Assembly: GCF_020010905.1 (NCBI RefSeq)
Contig: NZ_JAGJBY010000001.1
Location: forward strand, 2,066,001 to 2,130,000
Direction of reading: 5' to 3'
Length of the DNA: 64,000 nt
DNA from: Streptomyces acidiscabies
Lineage (GTDB): Bacteria > Actinomycetota > Actinomycetes > Streptomycetales > Streptomycetaceae
Shown: positions 44,325 to 54,730 of the stretch, piece after piece
How positions within the stretch are numbered: position 1 is the first letter of the stretch
Layout of the letters: the number at the start of each line of letters is the position of its first letter
Position numbers and translations under genes: made by a program
Notes under the pieces: generated by a model
What the model was told of the DNA's origin: nothing
Seen by the model: the letters and a program-made list of their open reading frames with translations, nothing else
Database searches by the model: none

Positions 44325-46889
44325 CTACGCGTCCGCAGCCTGCGCCTTCAGCGCCCGCTCAACCCCCGACTGGGACTCCGACACCAACCGCCGCAGCGCG
44401 GCGTTCGGTTCGGCGGAGGACAGCCAGGTGTTCGTGGCGTCCAGCGTCGACTGCGAGACCTGGATCGCCGGGTAGAGGCCGACCGCTACCTGCTGGGCGA
44501 TCTCGTGGGACCGGGTCTCCCAGATCGACTTGACCACCTCGAAGTACTTCTCCGTGTACGGCGCGAGCAGTTCGCGCTGTTCCGGCTGGACGAAGCCGCC
44601 GATCACCGCTTCCTGGAGCGCGTTGGGAAGGTCCGAGGAGTCGATGACCGAGGACCACGCGGCGGCCTTGGCCTCGGCGGTGGGCCGGGAGGCGCGAGCC
44701 GTCAGGGCGTGCCGCTCGCCCGCCGCCGTCTTGTCGCGCTCGTACTCGGCGTTGATCTCCGCCTCGTCGAACCGCCCGACAGAGGCGAGCCGTTGGACGA
44801 ACGTCCACCGCAGCTCGGTGTCGACGGCGAGCCCCTCCACGACCGAGGACCCGTCCAACAGGCCCTCAAGGAGCGAGAGTTCGGAGTCGGTCCGGGCCGT
44901 CGCCGCGAACGCCCGTGCCCACGCGAGCTGATGGTCGCTGCCGGGGGCAGCCGCACGCAGGTGCTCCAGCGTCGCCTCGGTCCAACGCGTCAGCAGAGAA
45001 GCGCGCTTGGCCGGAGCCGCGTACAGCTCCAGCGCCAGCTTCACCTGCCGCTGGAGGGACTGGACGACGCCGATGTCCGACTCCTTGCCGATCCCGGAGA
45101 GGACCAGCGAGAGGTAGTCGCTCGTGGCGAGTTCGGCGTCACGGGTCATGTCCCAGGCCGAGGCCCAGCACAGGGCGCGGGGGAGGGAGGACTCGAAGTC
45201 GCCGAGGTGCTCGGTGACGAAGGCCAGCGACTCCACGTCGAGGCGGACCTTCGCGTACGAGAGGTCGTCGTCGTTGAGCAGGACAACTGCCGGGCGGCGC
45301 TTGCCGATCAGCTGGGGTACGTCCGTCAACTCCCCGTCGATGTCCAGCTCGATGCGCTCGTCACGCACCAACTTGCCGCTGTCGTCGTCGAGTTCGTACA
45401 GGCCGACGGCGATGCGGTGGGGGCGGAGCGTCGGCTCGCCCTTCGCGCCGACGGGCAGCGCGGGCGCCTCCTGGCGGACCGCGAACGACGTGATGACACC
45501 GGCGGAATCCGTCACGATCTCCGGCCGCAGGATGTTGATCCCGGCCGTCTCCAGCCACGCCTTCGACCACGACTTGAGGTCACGCCCGGAGGTCTCCTCC
45601 AGCGCGCCGAGCAGGTCCGAAAGCCGCGTGTTGCCGAACGCGTGCGCCTTGAAATACGCCTGCACGCCCTGGAAGAACGCGTCCATCCCGACGTACGCGA
45701 CGAGCTGCTTCAGGACGGAAGCGCCCTTCGCGTACGTGATCCCGTCGAAGTTGACCAGGACGTCGTCGAGGTCGTTGATCTCCGCCATGATCGGGTGCGT
45801 GGACGGGAGTTGGTCCTGCCGGTAGGCCCACGTCTTCATGGAGTTCGCGAACGTCGTCCAGGAGTGCGGCCAGCGCGAGCCCGGCGCGTACGCCTGGCAG
45901 GCGATCGACGTGTACGTCGCGAACGACTCGTTGAGCCAGAGGTCGTTCCACCACTCCATGGTGACGAGGTCGCCGAACCACATGTGCGCCAGCTCGTGGA
46001 GGATCGTCTCGGCGCGCGTCTCGTACGCGGCGTCCGTGACCTTCGAGCGGAACACGTACTGGTCGCGGATCGTCACCGCGCCCGCGTTCTCCATCGCGCC
46101 CGCGTTGAACTCCGGGACGAACAGCTGGTCGTACTTCTTGAACGGGTACGCGTAGTCGAACTTCTCCTGGAACCAGTCGAATCCCTGTCGGGTGACCTCG
46201 AAGATGGCGTCGGAGTCGAGGAATTCGGCGAGGGAAGGACGGCAGTAGATGCCGAGCGGCACGGACTGGCCGTCCTTCTTGTACACGCTGTGCACGGAGT
46301 GGTACGGGCCGACGATCAGCGCGGTGATGTACGTCGAGATGCGCGGCGTCGGCTCGAACTCCCAGACGTCGTCCTTGGGTTCGGGCGTCGGGGAGTTGGA
46401 GATCACCGTCCAGCCGGTGGGCGCCTTCACCGTGAACCTGAACGTCGCCTTCAGGTCCGGCTGTTCGAAGGACGCGAAGACGCGGCGCGCGTCCGGGACC
46501 TCGAACTGCGTGTACAGGTACGCCTGTTGGTCGACCGGGTCGACGAAGCGGTGCAGGCCCTCACCGGTGTTGGTGTAGGCGCAGTCCGCGACGACGCGCA
46601 GGACGTTCGGACCGGCGAGCAGGCCGGGCAGGGCGATGCGGGAGTCCTTGAACACCTCGTCGGGGTCCAGCGCGTCGCCGTTCAGCGTCACTTCCAAGGC
46701 CGCCGGGGCGACCAGGTCGATGAACGACTCGGCGCCGCCCTCGGCGACATCGAAGCGCACCGTGGTCACGGACCGGTAGGTGCCGCCCTCCTGCGCTCCG
46801 GAGAGGTCGAGATCGATCTCGTACGAGTCAACGGTGAGCAGCTGAGCCCGCTGCCGAGCCTCTTCGCGAGTCAGGTTTGTGCCAGGCAC
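44325..46889 (-). CDS. pepN: Aminopeptidase N (M1 family)
   Basis: 854 residues. The exopeptidase motif is NAGAMENAGAVT, and the zinc site is ILHELAHMWFGDLVT with the downstream Glu in WLNESFATY. An ERAP1-like C-terminal domain fills the last 300 residues. It removes N-terminal residues from peptides in the cytosol. GTG at 46889 follows GAGGAG, giving MPGTNLTREEARQRA as in other Streptomyces PepN. Confidence 0.97.
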   Translation of the reverse strand: MPGTNLTREEARQRAQLLTVDSYEIDLDLSGAQEGGTYRSVTTVRFDVAEGGAESFIDLVAPAALEVTLNGDALDPDEVFKDSRIALPGLLAGPNVLRVVADCAYTNTGEGLHRFVDPVDQQAYLYTQFEVPDARRVFASFEQPDLKATFRFTVKAPTGWTVISNSPTPEPKDDVWEFEPTPRISTYITALIVGPYHSVHSVYKKDGQSVPLGIYCRPSLAEFLDSDAIFEVTRQGFDWFQEKFDYAYPFKKYDQLFVPEFNAGAMENAGAVTIRDQYVFRSKVTDAAYETRAETILHELAHMWFGDLVTMEWWNDLWLNESFATYTSIACQAYAPGSRWPHSWTTFANSMKTWAYRQDQLPSTHPIMAEINDLDDVLVNFDGITYAKGASVLKQLVAYVGMDAFFQGVQAYFKAHAFGNTRLSDLLGALEETSGRDLKSWSKAWLETAGINILRPEIVTDSAGVITSFAVRQEAPALPVGAKGEPTLRPHRIAVGLYELDDDSGKLVRDERIELDIDGELTDVPQLIGKRRPAVVLLNDDDLSYAKVRLDVESLAFVTEHLGDFESSLPRALCWASAWDMTRDAELATSDYLSLVLSGIGKESDIGVVQSLQRQVKLALELYAAPAKRASLLTRWTEATLEHLRAAAPGSDHQLAWARAFAATARTDSELSLLEGLLDGSSVVEGLAVDTELRWTFVQRLASVGRFDEAEINAEYERDKTAAGERHALTARASRPTAEAKAAAWSSVIDSSDLPNALQEAVIGGFVQPEQRELLAPYTEKYFEVVKSIWETRSHEIAQQVAVGLYPAIQVSQSTLDATNTWLSSAEPNAALRRLVSESQSGVERALKAQAADA

Positions 46890-47028
46890 GCGGTCATCTC
46901 CTCGTTATGCGTGGGTTGTGGCCATCTTTCCACGTGCCGCTTCCGGGCACGCAGCCACTATCGCGGAGCACACGAGCTCTTGACCGAAGCCGCCCGCCTC
47001 GCCGCCCCCACCTCACGCGCCCCCGTCT

Positions 47029-47305
47029 GATGCCGCTGCCCGTCTTGCGGCCTACGCCGTGCCCGCGCTCCCGGCCGATGCCGCCGCCCGTCTCGCCGCC
47101 TACGCCGCGCCCGACACCGCCAGCCCCCTCACCGCCTCCGCCAACGCCCGCGCTCCCGGCCGATGCCGCTGCCTGTCTTGCGGTCTTCGCCGTGCCCGCG
47201 CTCCCGGCCGATGCCGCTGCCTGTCTTGCGGTCTTCGCCGTGCCCGCGCTCCCGGCCGACGGCGCCGCCCGTCTCGCCGCCTACGCCGTGCCCGACGCCG
47301 CCAGC
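47029..47305. repeat. 48 bp tandem repeat tract (VNTR-like) behind a LysR gene
   Basis: Units begin GATGCCGCTGCC and end GCGCTCCCGGCC. Copies lie at 47029-47076, 47077-47161 (with 37 extra bases), 47162-47209, 47210-47257 and a diverged one from 47258. Copies at 47162 and 47210 are identical. The long second copy also carries a near duplicate of the LysR 3' end including its stop. The gap between pepN and LysR (46890-47316) otherwise contains no gene. Confidence 0.88.
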
Positions 47306-47316
47306 CCCCTCGCCGC

Positions 47317-48174
47317 CTACGCCCCGCCCGCCTCCGCCAGCCCCCGCACCGCCTCCGCCAGCGCCCGCACCCCCCGTCCCTCCCCACCCCGCGCCCACAC
47401 CAACCCCAACGCCGACTCCCCGAGCCCCTCGACGGGTACGACGGCCACGTCCGCCCGCCGGTACGCGGCGGCCGTCGGCGCGCACAGCAGCATCGCCGCG
47501 CGCCCCGTCGCGACCAGCGTCAGCCCCTCCTGGAGCGTCCCCGCCTCGGGCCCGCCCACCCCCGGCGCCTGCGCGGCACGCCAGTACGCGGGGGCCGGGG
47601 GAGCGGGCCTGACCAGCGGCTCCGCCGCGACCTCCGCCGCCGAGACGGCCGTACGCGCCGCGAAGGGATGCGTACGGGGGACGGCGAGCGTCTGCGGGTG
47701 CCGCGAGAAGACCGGGCCGAGGACGAGGTCCGGTTCCCGTACGGGCAGCAGGACGACAGCCGCGTCCACGACGCCGGAGCGTACGGCGCCGAAGGGGTCG
47801 GACAGCGGCAGCTCCACGAGCTCGACGGCGCCCATCTCCCGTACGGCACCGGCGAGTTCGGCATCCACCGCCCCCTGGAAGCCGAGCCTCGGCGCGGCGC
47901 CGCGCGCGTCCTCGACGGCGGCCACGAGGTCGTCGTACGCCGGACGGACCCGCGCGAGGAACCGCGTACCCAGCGGGGTCAGGGACACCCGGCGGCTCGT
48001 GCGGCTGACCAGTCGGCCGCCGGTCCGGTGCTCCAGCGAGCGCAGGAGCTGGCTGACGCGCGCCTGCGAGACGTACAACCTCTCGGCGGTCCGGCCGAAA
48101 TGCAACTCCTCGGCAAGGACGAGGAAGCACTCCAGCTCGCGCAGGTCGGGGGCCGATCGATAAGTCACGCTCAT
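47317..48174 (-). CDS. LysR-family transcriptional regulator
   Basis: 285 residues. The N-terminal helix-turn-helix is ELECFLVLAEELHFGRTAER, LYVSQARVSQLLRSLE, RLVSRTSRRVSLTPLG; the effector domain follows. ATG 48174 gives MSVTYRSAPDLRELECF. It is 57 bp from the divergent MFS gene, which is the probable target. The C-terminus ends VRALAEAVRGLAEAGGA, a segment duplicated in the repeat tract downstream. Confidence 0.92.
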   Translation of the reverse strand: MSVTYRSAPDLRELECFLVLAEELHFGRTAERLYVSQARVSQLLRSLEHRTGGRLVSRTSRRVSLTPLGTRFLARVRPAYDDLVAAVEDARGAAPRLGFQGAVDAELAGAVREMGAVELVELPLSDPFGAVRSGVVDAAVVLLPVREPDLVLGPVFSRHPQTLAVPRTHPFAARTAVSAAEVAAEPLVRPAPPAPAYWRAAQAPGVGGPEAGTLQEGLTLVATGRAAMLLCAPTAAAYRRADVAVVPVEGLGESALGLVWARGGEGRGVRALAEAVRGLAEAGGA

Positions 48175-48231
48175 GGAAGGGTGAGGACTTCGCCGTTGTT
48201 CCCGCAGGGCCACGGCGCGAAAAGTGGAGGC

Positions 48232-49467
48232 ATGTCCTCCCTGGAACCCCGGACCTCCGCCAGCCCTCGGTCCATCATCAACTCCCGGTCCCCGTCGGCT
48301 CCTTGGCCCGGTGTCTTCGCTCTCGCCGCCGCCACGTTCTCCGTCGTCACCACCGAGATGCTTCCCGTCGGTCTGCTCACGTCCCTCGGTGATTCCCTCG
48401 GTGTCTCGGCGGGTACGGCAGGGCTCGCCGTCACCCTTCCCGGACTGGTCGCGGCCGTCTCCGCGCCCCTGCTGCCCGTCGTCGTCCGCCGCGCCGACCG
48501 GCGTCACGTCCTCGCCGCCCTCCTGCTCCTCCTCGCCGCCGCCAACCTGCTCTCGGCCCTCGCCCCCGGCCTGGCCGTCCTGCTCGTCGCCCGTGCGCTG
48601 GTCGGGGTCTGTATCGGCGGGGTGTGGGCGGTCGCGGCGGGGCTTCCGGCGCGGCTGATACCTGAGAGGTACGCCGGACGGGCCACGGCCCTGGTCTTCT
48701 CCGGCATCGCCGTCGCCTCGGTGATCGGCGTCCCGGCCGGTACCTTCCTCGGCTCCCTCGCCGGCTGGCGCTGGTCCTTCGCCGCGCTCGCGGTGCTGGC
48801 GCTCGCCGTGGCGGTGACCCTGCACGTCACCCTCCCCCTACTTCCGGCGGAGGCACCGGTACGCCTGGTGGTCTTCCCCGAACTCCTCAGAGACGCGAGG
48901 CTCAGGCGGGGGCTCACCGCCGTAGCTCTTCTGGTGACCGGCCACTTCGCCGCGTACACGTACGTCCGCCCCGTGCTGGAGCGCGTCGACGGTCTCGCGG
49001 CGGGCGGCGTCGGCGTACTACTGCTGGGGTACGGGGTGACAGGCGTCGTCGGCACGTTCGTCATCGGCACGAGGGCGAGCGCGAACCCCGGCCGCACCCT
49101 CGTCCTGGTCGCGTCGTCCCTGGGTACTACGGTCGCACTACTCGTCCCCGCCGACACGTCCCTACCCCTGACCGCCGGGCTCCTCACCCTCTGGGGCCTC
49201 CTCTACGGCGGCGTCTCGGTCTCGGCCCAGACCTGGCTGACGGCAGCGGTACCCCACGCGAGGGAAGCGGCGTCGGCCCTGTTCGCGGGCGTCTTCAACT
49301 CGGCGATCGCGCTGGGCGCGTTCACGGGAGGCCGCACGGCAGACACGTACGGCCCGACAGCGGTCCTGTACCTCGGCGCGGCCCTAGCCCTCCTCGCGGC
49401 ACCGGCCCTAGCGGGAACGCAACGTCGCGAACCCGCCAGCGAACCCCGACGCCGGGCGCGAACATAG
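48232..49467 (+). CDS. MFS transporter, AraJ/CmlA-like efflux type
   Basis: 411 residues, twelve predicted helices. VVTTEMLPVGLLTSLGDSLG at helix 1 and the motif VVRRADRRHVLAALLLLLAA resemble the DHA1/AraJ group. Family members export sugars or drugs. ATG 48232 follows TGGAGG. Likely controlled by the divergent LysR protein. Confidence 0.9.
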   Translation: MSSLEPRTSASPRSIINSRSPSAPWPGVFALAAATFSVVTTEMLPVGLLTSLGDSLGVSAGTAGLAVTLPGLVAAVSAPLLPVVVRRADRRHVLAALLLLLAAANLLSALAPGLAVLLVARALVGVCIGGVWAVAAGLPARLIPERYAGRATALVFSGIAVASVIGVPAGTFLGSLAGWRWSFAALAVLALAVAVTLHVTLPLLPAEAPVRLVVFPELLRDARLRRGLTAVALLVTGHFAAYTYVRPVLERVDGLAAGGVGVLLLGYGVTGVVGTFVIGTRASANPGRTLVLVASSLGTTVALLVPADTSLPLTAGLLTLWGLLYGGVSVSAQTWLTAAVPHAREAASALFAGVFNSAIALGAFTGGRTADTYGPTAVLYLGAALALLAAPALAGTQRREPASEPRRRART

Positions 49468-49472
49468 GAGGC

Positions 49473-51744
<2,272 letters not shown>

Positions 51745-51745
51745 G

Positions 51746-52381
51746 ATGGCGGAGAAAGACGACGTGTACGAGGACGACGCCGCCCTCCTGGCCGCGATCA
51801 CCGGCGAGTCGGCCCCGGACACACCCGAACTCCGCGCGGCACGCGAGGACATCGACGTACTCCGTACGCAACTCGCGCTGATCGCGGACGAGTTGGCCCC
51901 GCCCGCGCAGGTCGTCCCACTCGCCCCGTACAGGCACCGGCGCCTGAAGGTCGCCCTGGTCGGCGTCGCGGCGGCCGGTGTGCTGACCCTGCTCGGCGGA
52001 GGGGTCGCCCTCCTCGACGTTCCCGGCAACTCCTCGTCCGACCAGGGGGTTTCCTCGGCGGCGGGCGGCTCGACCGAGAAGAGTGCGCTGCCCGACCTCG
52101 TGTCCCTGGCGTGCGCCGAGACGATCGTGAGGGGCACCGTCACCACCGTAGAAGGAACCGAGGTCACGCTCAGGGTGACGCACGCCTACAAGCCGACGCC
52201 GGGACCGACTGCGGTCACCTTCACGACAGATACCCCCCTCACCCTGGGCGCCCCCGTGCTGGTCGTCCTCTCCCCGGACTCCACCACGCCCGACGACCTC
52301 TTCGTCGGAACCCAGGAGATCGGCGCCCAACTCCCTGCCCTCACACGGGCGTTGAAGGAATACAGCTCCTGCACGCCCTGA
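51746..52381 (+). CDS. Single-pass membrane protein, possible anti-sigma factor
   Basis: 211 residues. The cytosolic N-terminus (~65 residues, acidic and helical) precedes one membrane helix (LKVALVGVAAAGVLTLLGGG) and a beta-rich outer domain of ~110 residues with C-terminal Cys. Coupled to the sigma gene, it has the expected layout of an anti-sigma regulator, though no zinc-binding HxxxCxxC motif is present. Function is inferred from context. Confidence 0.7.
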   Translation: MAEKDDVYEDDAALLAAITGESAPDTPELRAAREDIDVLRTQLALIADELAPPAQVVPLAPYRHRRLKVALVGVAAAGVLTLLGGGVALLDVPGNSSSDQGVSSAAGGSTEKSALPDLVSLACAETIVRGTVTTVEGTEVTLRVTHAYKPTPGPTAVTFTTDTPLTLGAPVLVVLSPDSTTPDDLFVGTQEIGAQLPALTRALKEYSSCTP

Positions 52382-52393
52382 CCGCACGAGAGA

Positions 52394-52419
52394 GGGCGGG
52401 CGCCCCCCGGCACCCGCCC
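52394..52419. terminator. Hairpin between converging genes
   Basis: GGGCGGG (52394-52400) and CCCGCCC (52413-52419), followed by CTTTCC on the plus strand, lie 12 bp beyond the membrane protein stop. Confidence 0.6.
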
Positions 52420-52448
52420 CTTTCCCTGCCCCCCTGCTCGCTTCCTAC

Positions 52449-52658
52449 TTACTCCTGGTCGTCCCAGACCCAACTGCCCTTGCCGTCCCCGCCCGGCGGG
52501 TACCTCAGGTCGTCCAGCGGGTCGCCGGCGGCGACCACTTGCTTCCCCTGCGAAGCCGAACCCTGGTGCCCCGCGACAGCCAGCGGCAGCGCCACCATGG
52601 TGGTGACCGCCAGCGCGGCGAGGGCGGTGCGGACGGCTCGGCCGGTGATGCGTTTCAT
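52449..52658 (-). CDS. Small secreted protein of unknown function
   Basis: 69 residues. A basic start MKRITGRAVRTALAALAVTT and a hydrophobic core are followed by a cleavage-like site at VAGHQGSASQ. The mature part of ~38 residues ends DLRYPPGGDGKGSWVWDDQE. ATG 52658 has AGGGG upstream. Family not recognised. Confidence 0.6.
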   Translation of the reverse strand: MKRITGRAVRTALAALAVTTMVALPLAVAGHQGSASQGKQVVAAGDPLDDLRYPPGGDGKGSWVWDDQE

Positions 52659-52804
52659 TCTGTGCCCCTGGTTTCTTCGTTCCCGGTGAGCGTGTGCCAG
52701 CCACGATGATGGTCCGGCGGTCATGCCGCTGTCATGTTCATTCGCTGGCCTCAGGAGGCCATGGCAGTCACATGCCAATCAGGTGACGCATGGATCACCG
52801 GTGA

Positions 52805-53122
52805 TCACGCGACCCGACCGCCCCGTGGTTCCCCGTACAGGTAACGGTCCGGACGGCAGTCGCCCAGCTCCCAGTCCGGCAGTAGGCCCGGCACGCTCAG
52901 CCAGTCCGCCCAGCCGTCCCGCGCCCGGTCCAGCGCCTCGTCCAGGCTGCCCGCCTCCACGAACGTCATCCCGACCAGCCGCCGGCCCCACCGCGCGAGC
53001 GAGACATGGGCGATGCCCGGCTGCGGGGCGGCTCTCGTGGTCTCGGCCACGGCGTGCAGCCGCTGGTCGCTGGGCATAGCGACGGGCGCCGACGGGAGGA
53101 GAACGACCTTGACTGCGTACAC
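52805..53122 (-). CDS. Small protein of unknown function
   Basis: 105 residues from GTG 53122 (MYAVKVVLLPSAPVAMPSDQ). The middle reads GRRLVGMTFVEAGSLDEALD, then RDGWADWLSVPGLLPDWEL. The pattern suggests a small alpha/beta protein. It is separated by 106 bp from the LuxR-type gene. No family recognised. Confidence 0.6.
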   Translation of the reverse strand: MYAVKVVLLPSAPVAMPSDQRLHAVAETTRAAPQPGIAHVSLARWGRRLVGMTFVEAGSLDEALDRARDGWADWLSVPGLLPDWELGDCRPDRYLYGEPRGGRVA

Positions 53123-53228
53123 GGGGTGACCTTAGGCACCGGACGTACCCAAATCGGCACGAGAACGCTGTCAGCCCCCGGTCATGGCAGGGAGATGCCA
53201 GCAACCGATAAGCGCTACGACGGCAACT

Positions 53229-54209
53229 TCACAGCCAACCTCGCCGAACCGCCTCCGCCCCCGCCTGGAACCGGCTCTGCACTCCCAACCGCCGCTGCAA
53301 ATCAGCCGTGTTGCGTCGCACCGTCCGCAGCGAGACGCCCATCTTTCGCGCGATGCCCTCGTCCGTCAGGCCCGCCGCCAGCATCTTCAGCAGCGCCGCC
53401 TCGCGGTCCGTCGGCGCGTCCGGGGGCGCGTCCTGGGGGGCCGAGCCCAGCGGGACCGCGTTCTCCCAGACCATGTCGAACAGCTCCTCCAGCGCCCGCA
53501 CCATCCCGGGGTAGCGGATCAGGAGCGCGCCCTTGCGGCTGTCGTCGATGTCGATGGGGATCACGGCGGTCGTGTGGTCGGAGAGGATCATCCGCATCGG
53601 CAGGGCCGGAACCGTACGGGTCTCGCCGCCGCGCGAGGCGAGCCAGTTCGCGTACTCCACGGTCGGCTGGTCGTTGCGGACGCTGTCGAGGTAAACCGTC
53701 CGCATCCGCACACCCCGGCTCAGGTGCTGCTCGTCCAACGGCCGCCCGGCCTCCAGCGCCGCCGCGCTCAGCGCGCCGCCCGGCACGAAGGTCCGGACGT
53801 CGATACGTGCCTGATGAGCCAACTCCATCAGCCGCACCCGTACCGCGTCGACGCCCTCCAGACGCTCCACCCCGCTGTCCACGCGGTGCGCCGCCATGTT
53901 CGCGTAGTCCGAGGTCAGCGCGGCCAGCGCGGCGCGCTCCTGGGACAGCCGGGCGCGCTGTTCGTCCAGCTCCGCCTCCCTGCGCTGGAGTAGCGGCGAG
54001 AGGATGATTTCCGGACTCACGGGAACGAACTGGTGGCCGGCGGCCTCGTGCAGCAGGGAGAGTTGGGTCAGCCGGTCGAGCGCGGCCCGTACGTCCGCCT
54101 CGGCCAGCCCCGTCTCACGGGCTATGTCCTCCAGGGTCCAGGAGGGGTGCAGCAGCAAAGACCGGTAGACGTCGTGGGTCGACTGGTCGATGCCGATGGT
54201 CTCCAGCAT
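53229..54209 (-). CDS. TrmB/LuxR-type transcriptional regulator
   Basis: 326 residues. The N-terminal winged helix (MLETIGIDQSTHDVYRSLLL, LEDIARETGLAEADVRAALD) is TrmB-like. The middle domain has HQARIDVRTFVPGGALSAAA. The C-terminal LuxR helix-turn-helix is LLKMLAAGLTDEGIARKMGV, SLRTVRRNTADLQRRLGV. This three-part layout is common in Streptomyces orphan regulators. ATG 54209 follows AGGGGGA. Target unknown. Confidence 0.88.
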   Translation of the reverse strand: MLETIGIDQSTHDVYRSLLLHPSWTLEDIARETGLAEADVRAALDRLTQLSLLHEAAGHQFVPVSPEIILSPLLQRREAELDEQRARLSQERAALAALTSDYANMAAHRVDSGVERLEGVDAVRVRLMELAHQARIDVRTFVPGGALSAAALEAGRPLDEQHLSRGVRMRTVYLDSVRNDQPTVEYANWLASRGGETRTVPALPMRMILSDHTTAVIPIDIDDSRKGALLIRYPGMVRALEELFDMVWENAVPLGSAPQDAPPDAPTDREAALLKMLAAGLTDEGIARKMGVSLRTVRRNTADLQRRLGVQSRFQAGAEAVRRGWL

Positions 54210-54407
54210 GGCTCCCCCTGCGAAGGCCGCCTCGCGGCCGAGATCTGTCGTTGGCGTCGGACTGCCGCTGACGGTATCCGATCGCGGATTTCGCCGTACC
54301 TGCGTTCGAGTCACCCGCCGTGACCTCTTGGCATCTCCCGGCCATGGCCGCGTGGTGCCACAACCGAACCCCCCTGCCACGCGTACACCCGGCCTAATCT
54401 CGTGATC

Positions 54408-54445
54408 GCCGGGTGGTGCTCCCTCGGGGGAGGGCATCACCCGGC
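54408..54445. terminator. Hairpin 1 in the LuxR-subtilase gap
   Basis: GCCGGGTGGTGCTCCCTC (54408-54425) pairs with GGGGGAGGGCATCACCCGGC (54426-54445) with few mismatches. It is the first of three stems in the 521 bp gap 54210-54730, which contains no gene I can support. Confidence 0.6.
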
Positions 54446-54455
54446 ACACCAGGCA

Positions 54456-54491
54456 CCGGCCGACGCCGTCACGGGGGTGGGCGTCGGCCGG
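54456..54491. terminator. Hairpin 2 in the LuxR-subtilase gap
   Basis: CCGGCCGACGCC (54456-54467) and GGCGTCGGCCGG (54480-54491) are perfect 12 bp arms with a 12 nt loop. Confidence 0.65.
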
Positions 54492-54532
54492 AAAGAGGTG
54501 GGGGAGTACGGGGGAAATCGGGGCGGGACGAG

Positions 54533-54568
54533 AAGGGGCGGGCGCTCTTGGGGGAGCACCCGCCCCTT
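54533..54568. terminator. Hairpin 3 in the LuxR-subtilase gap
   Basis: AAGGGGCGGG...GCTC and GAGC...CCCGCCCCTT form a long stem with one opposed base pair mismatch. It probably ends transcription of the minus-strand subtilase gene. Confidence 0.7.
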
Positions 54569-54648
54569 AACGCTTGCGCAGCGGCGGGGTGGCTTCTGTC
54601 TTTCAGGGGCGCGGCGCCCCGCCTTTCAACGCGCGGCAACCCGCAGGC

Positions 54649-54674
54649 TTTTAGGGGCGCGGGGAACTGCGCGA
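54649..54674. repeat. 26 bp interspersed repeat, copy 2
   Basis: TTTTAGGGGCGCGGGGAACT and the next six bases equal the inverse complement of 5524-5549 over 26 bp with no mismatch. As with copy 1, it lies near the 3' end of a gene beside hairpins. Confidence 0.8.
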
Positions 54675-54730
54675 CAAGCCACGAACTACCCGCAGCCGAC
54701 ACACAACCCCCCGCACCACCCCATTAGTCG

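Noticed and set aside
44208..47030. 940-codon plus-strand open frame opposite pepN
   Set aside because: Antisense of pepN; repetitive Arg/Val/Asp composition and no ribosome site.
46877..48163. Long plus-strand frame through the 48 bp repeats
   Set aside because: It runs antisense to the LysR gene, whose helix-turn-helix is clear; the Ala/Pro repeat product has no recognisable features.
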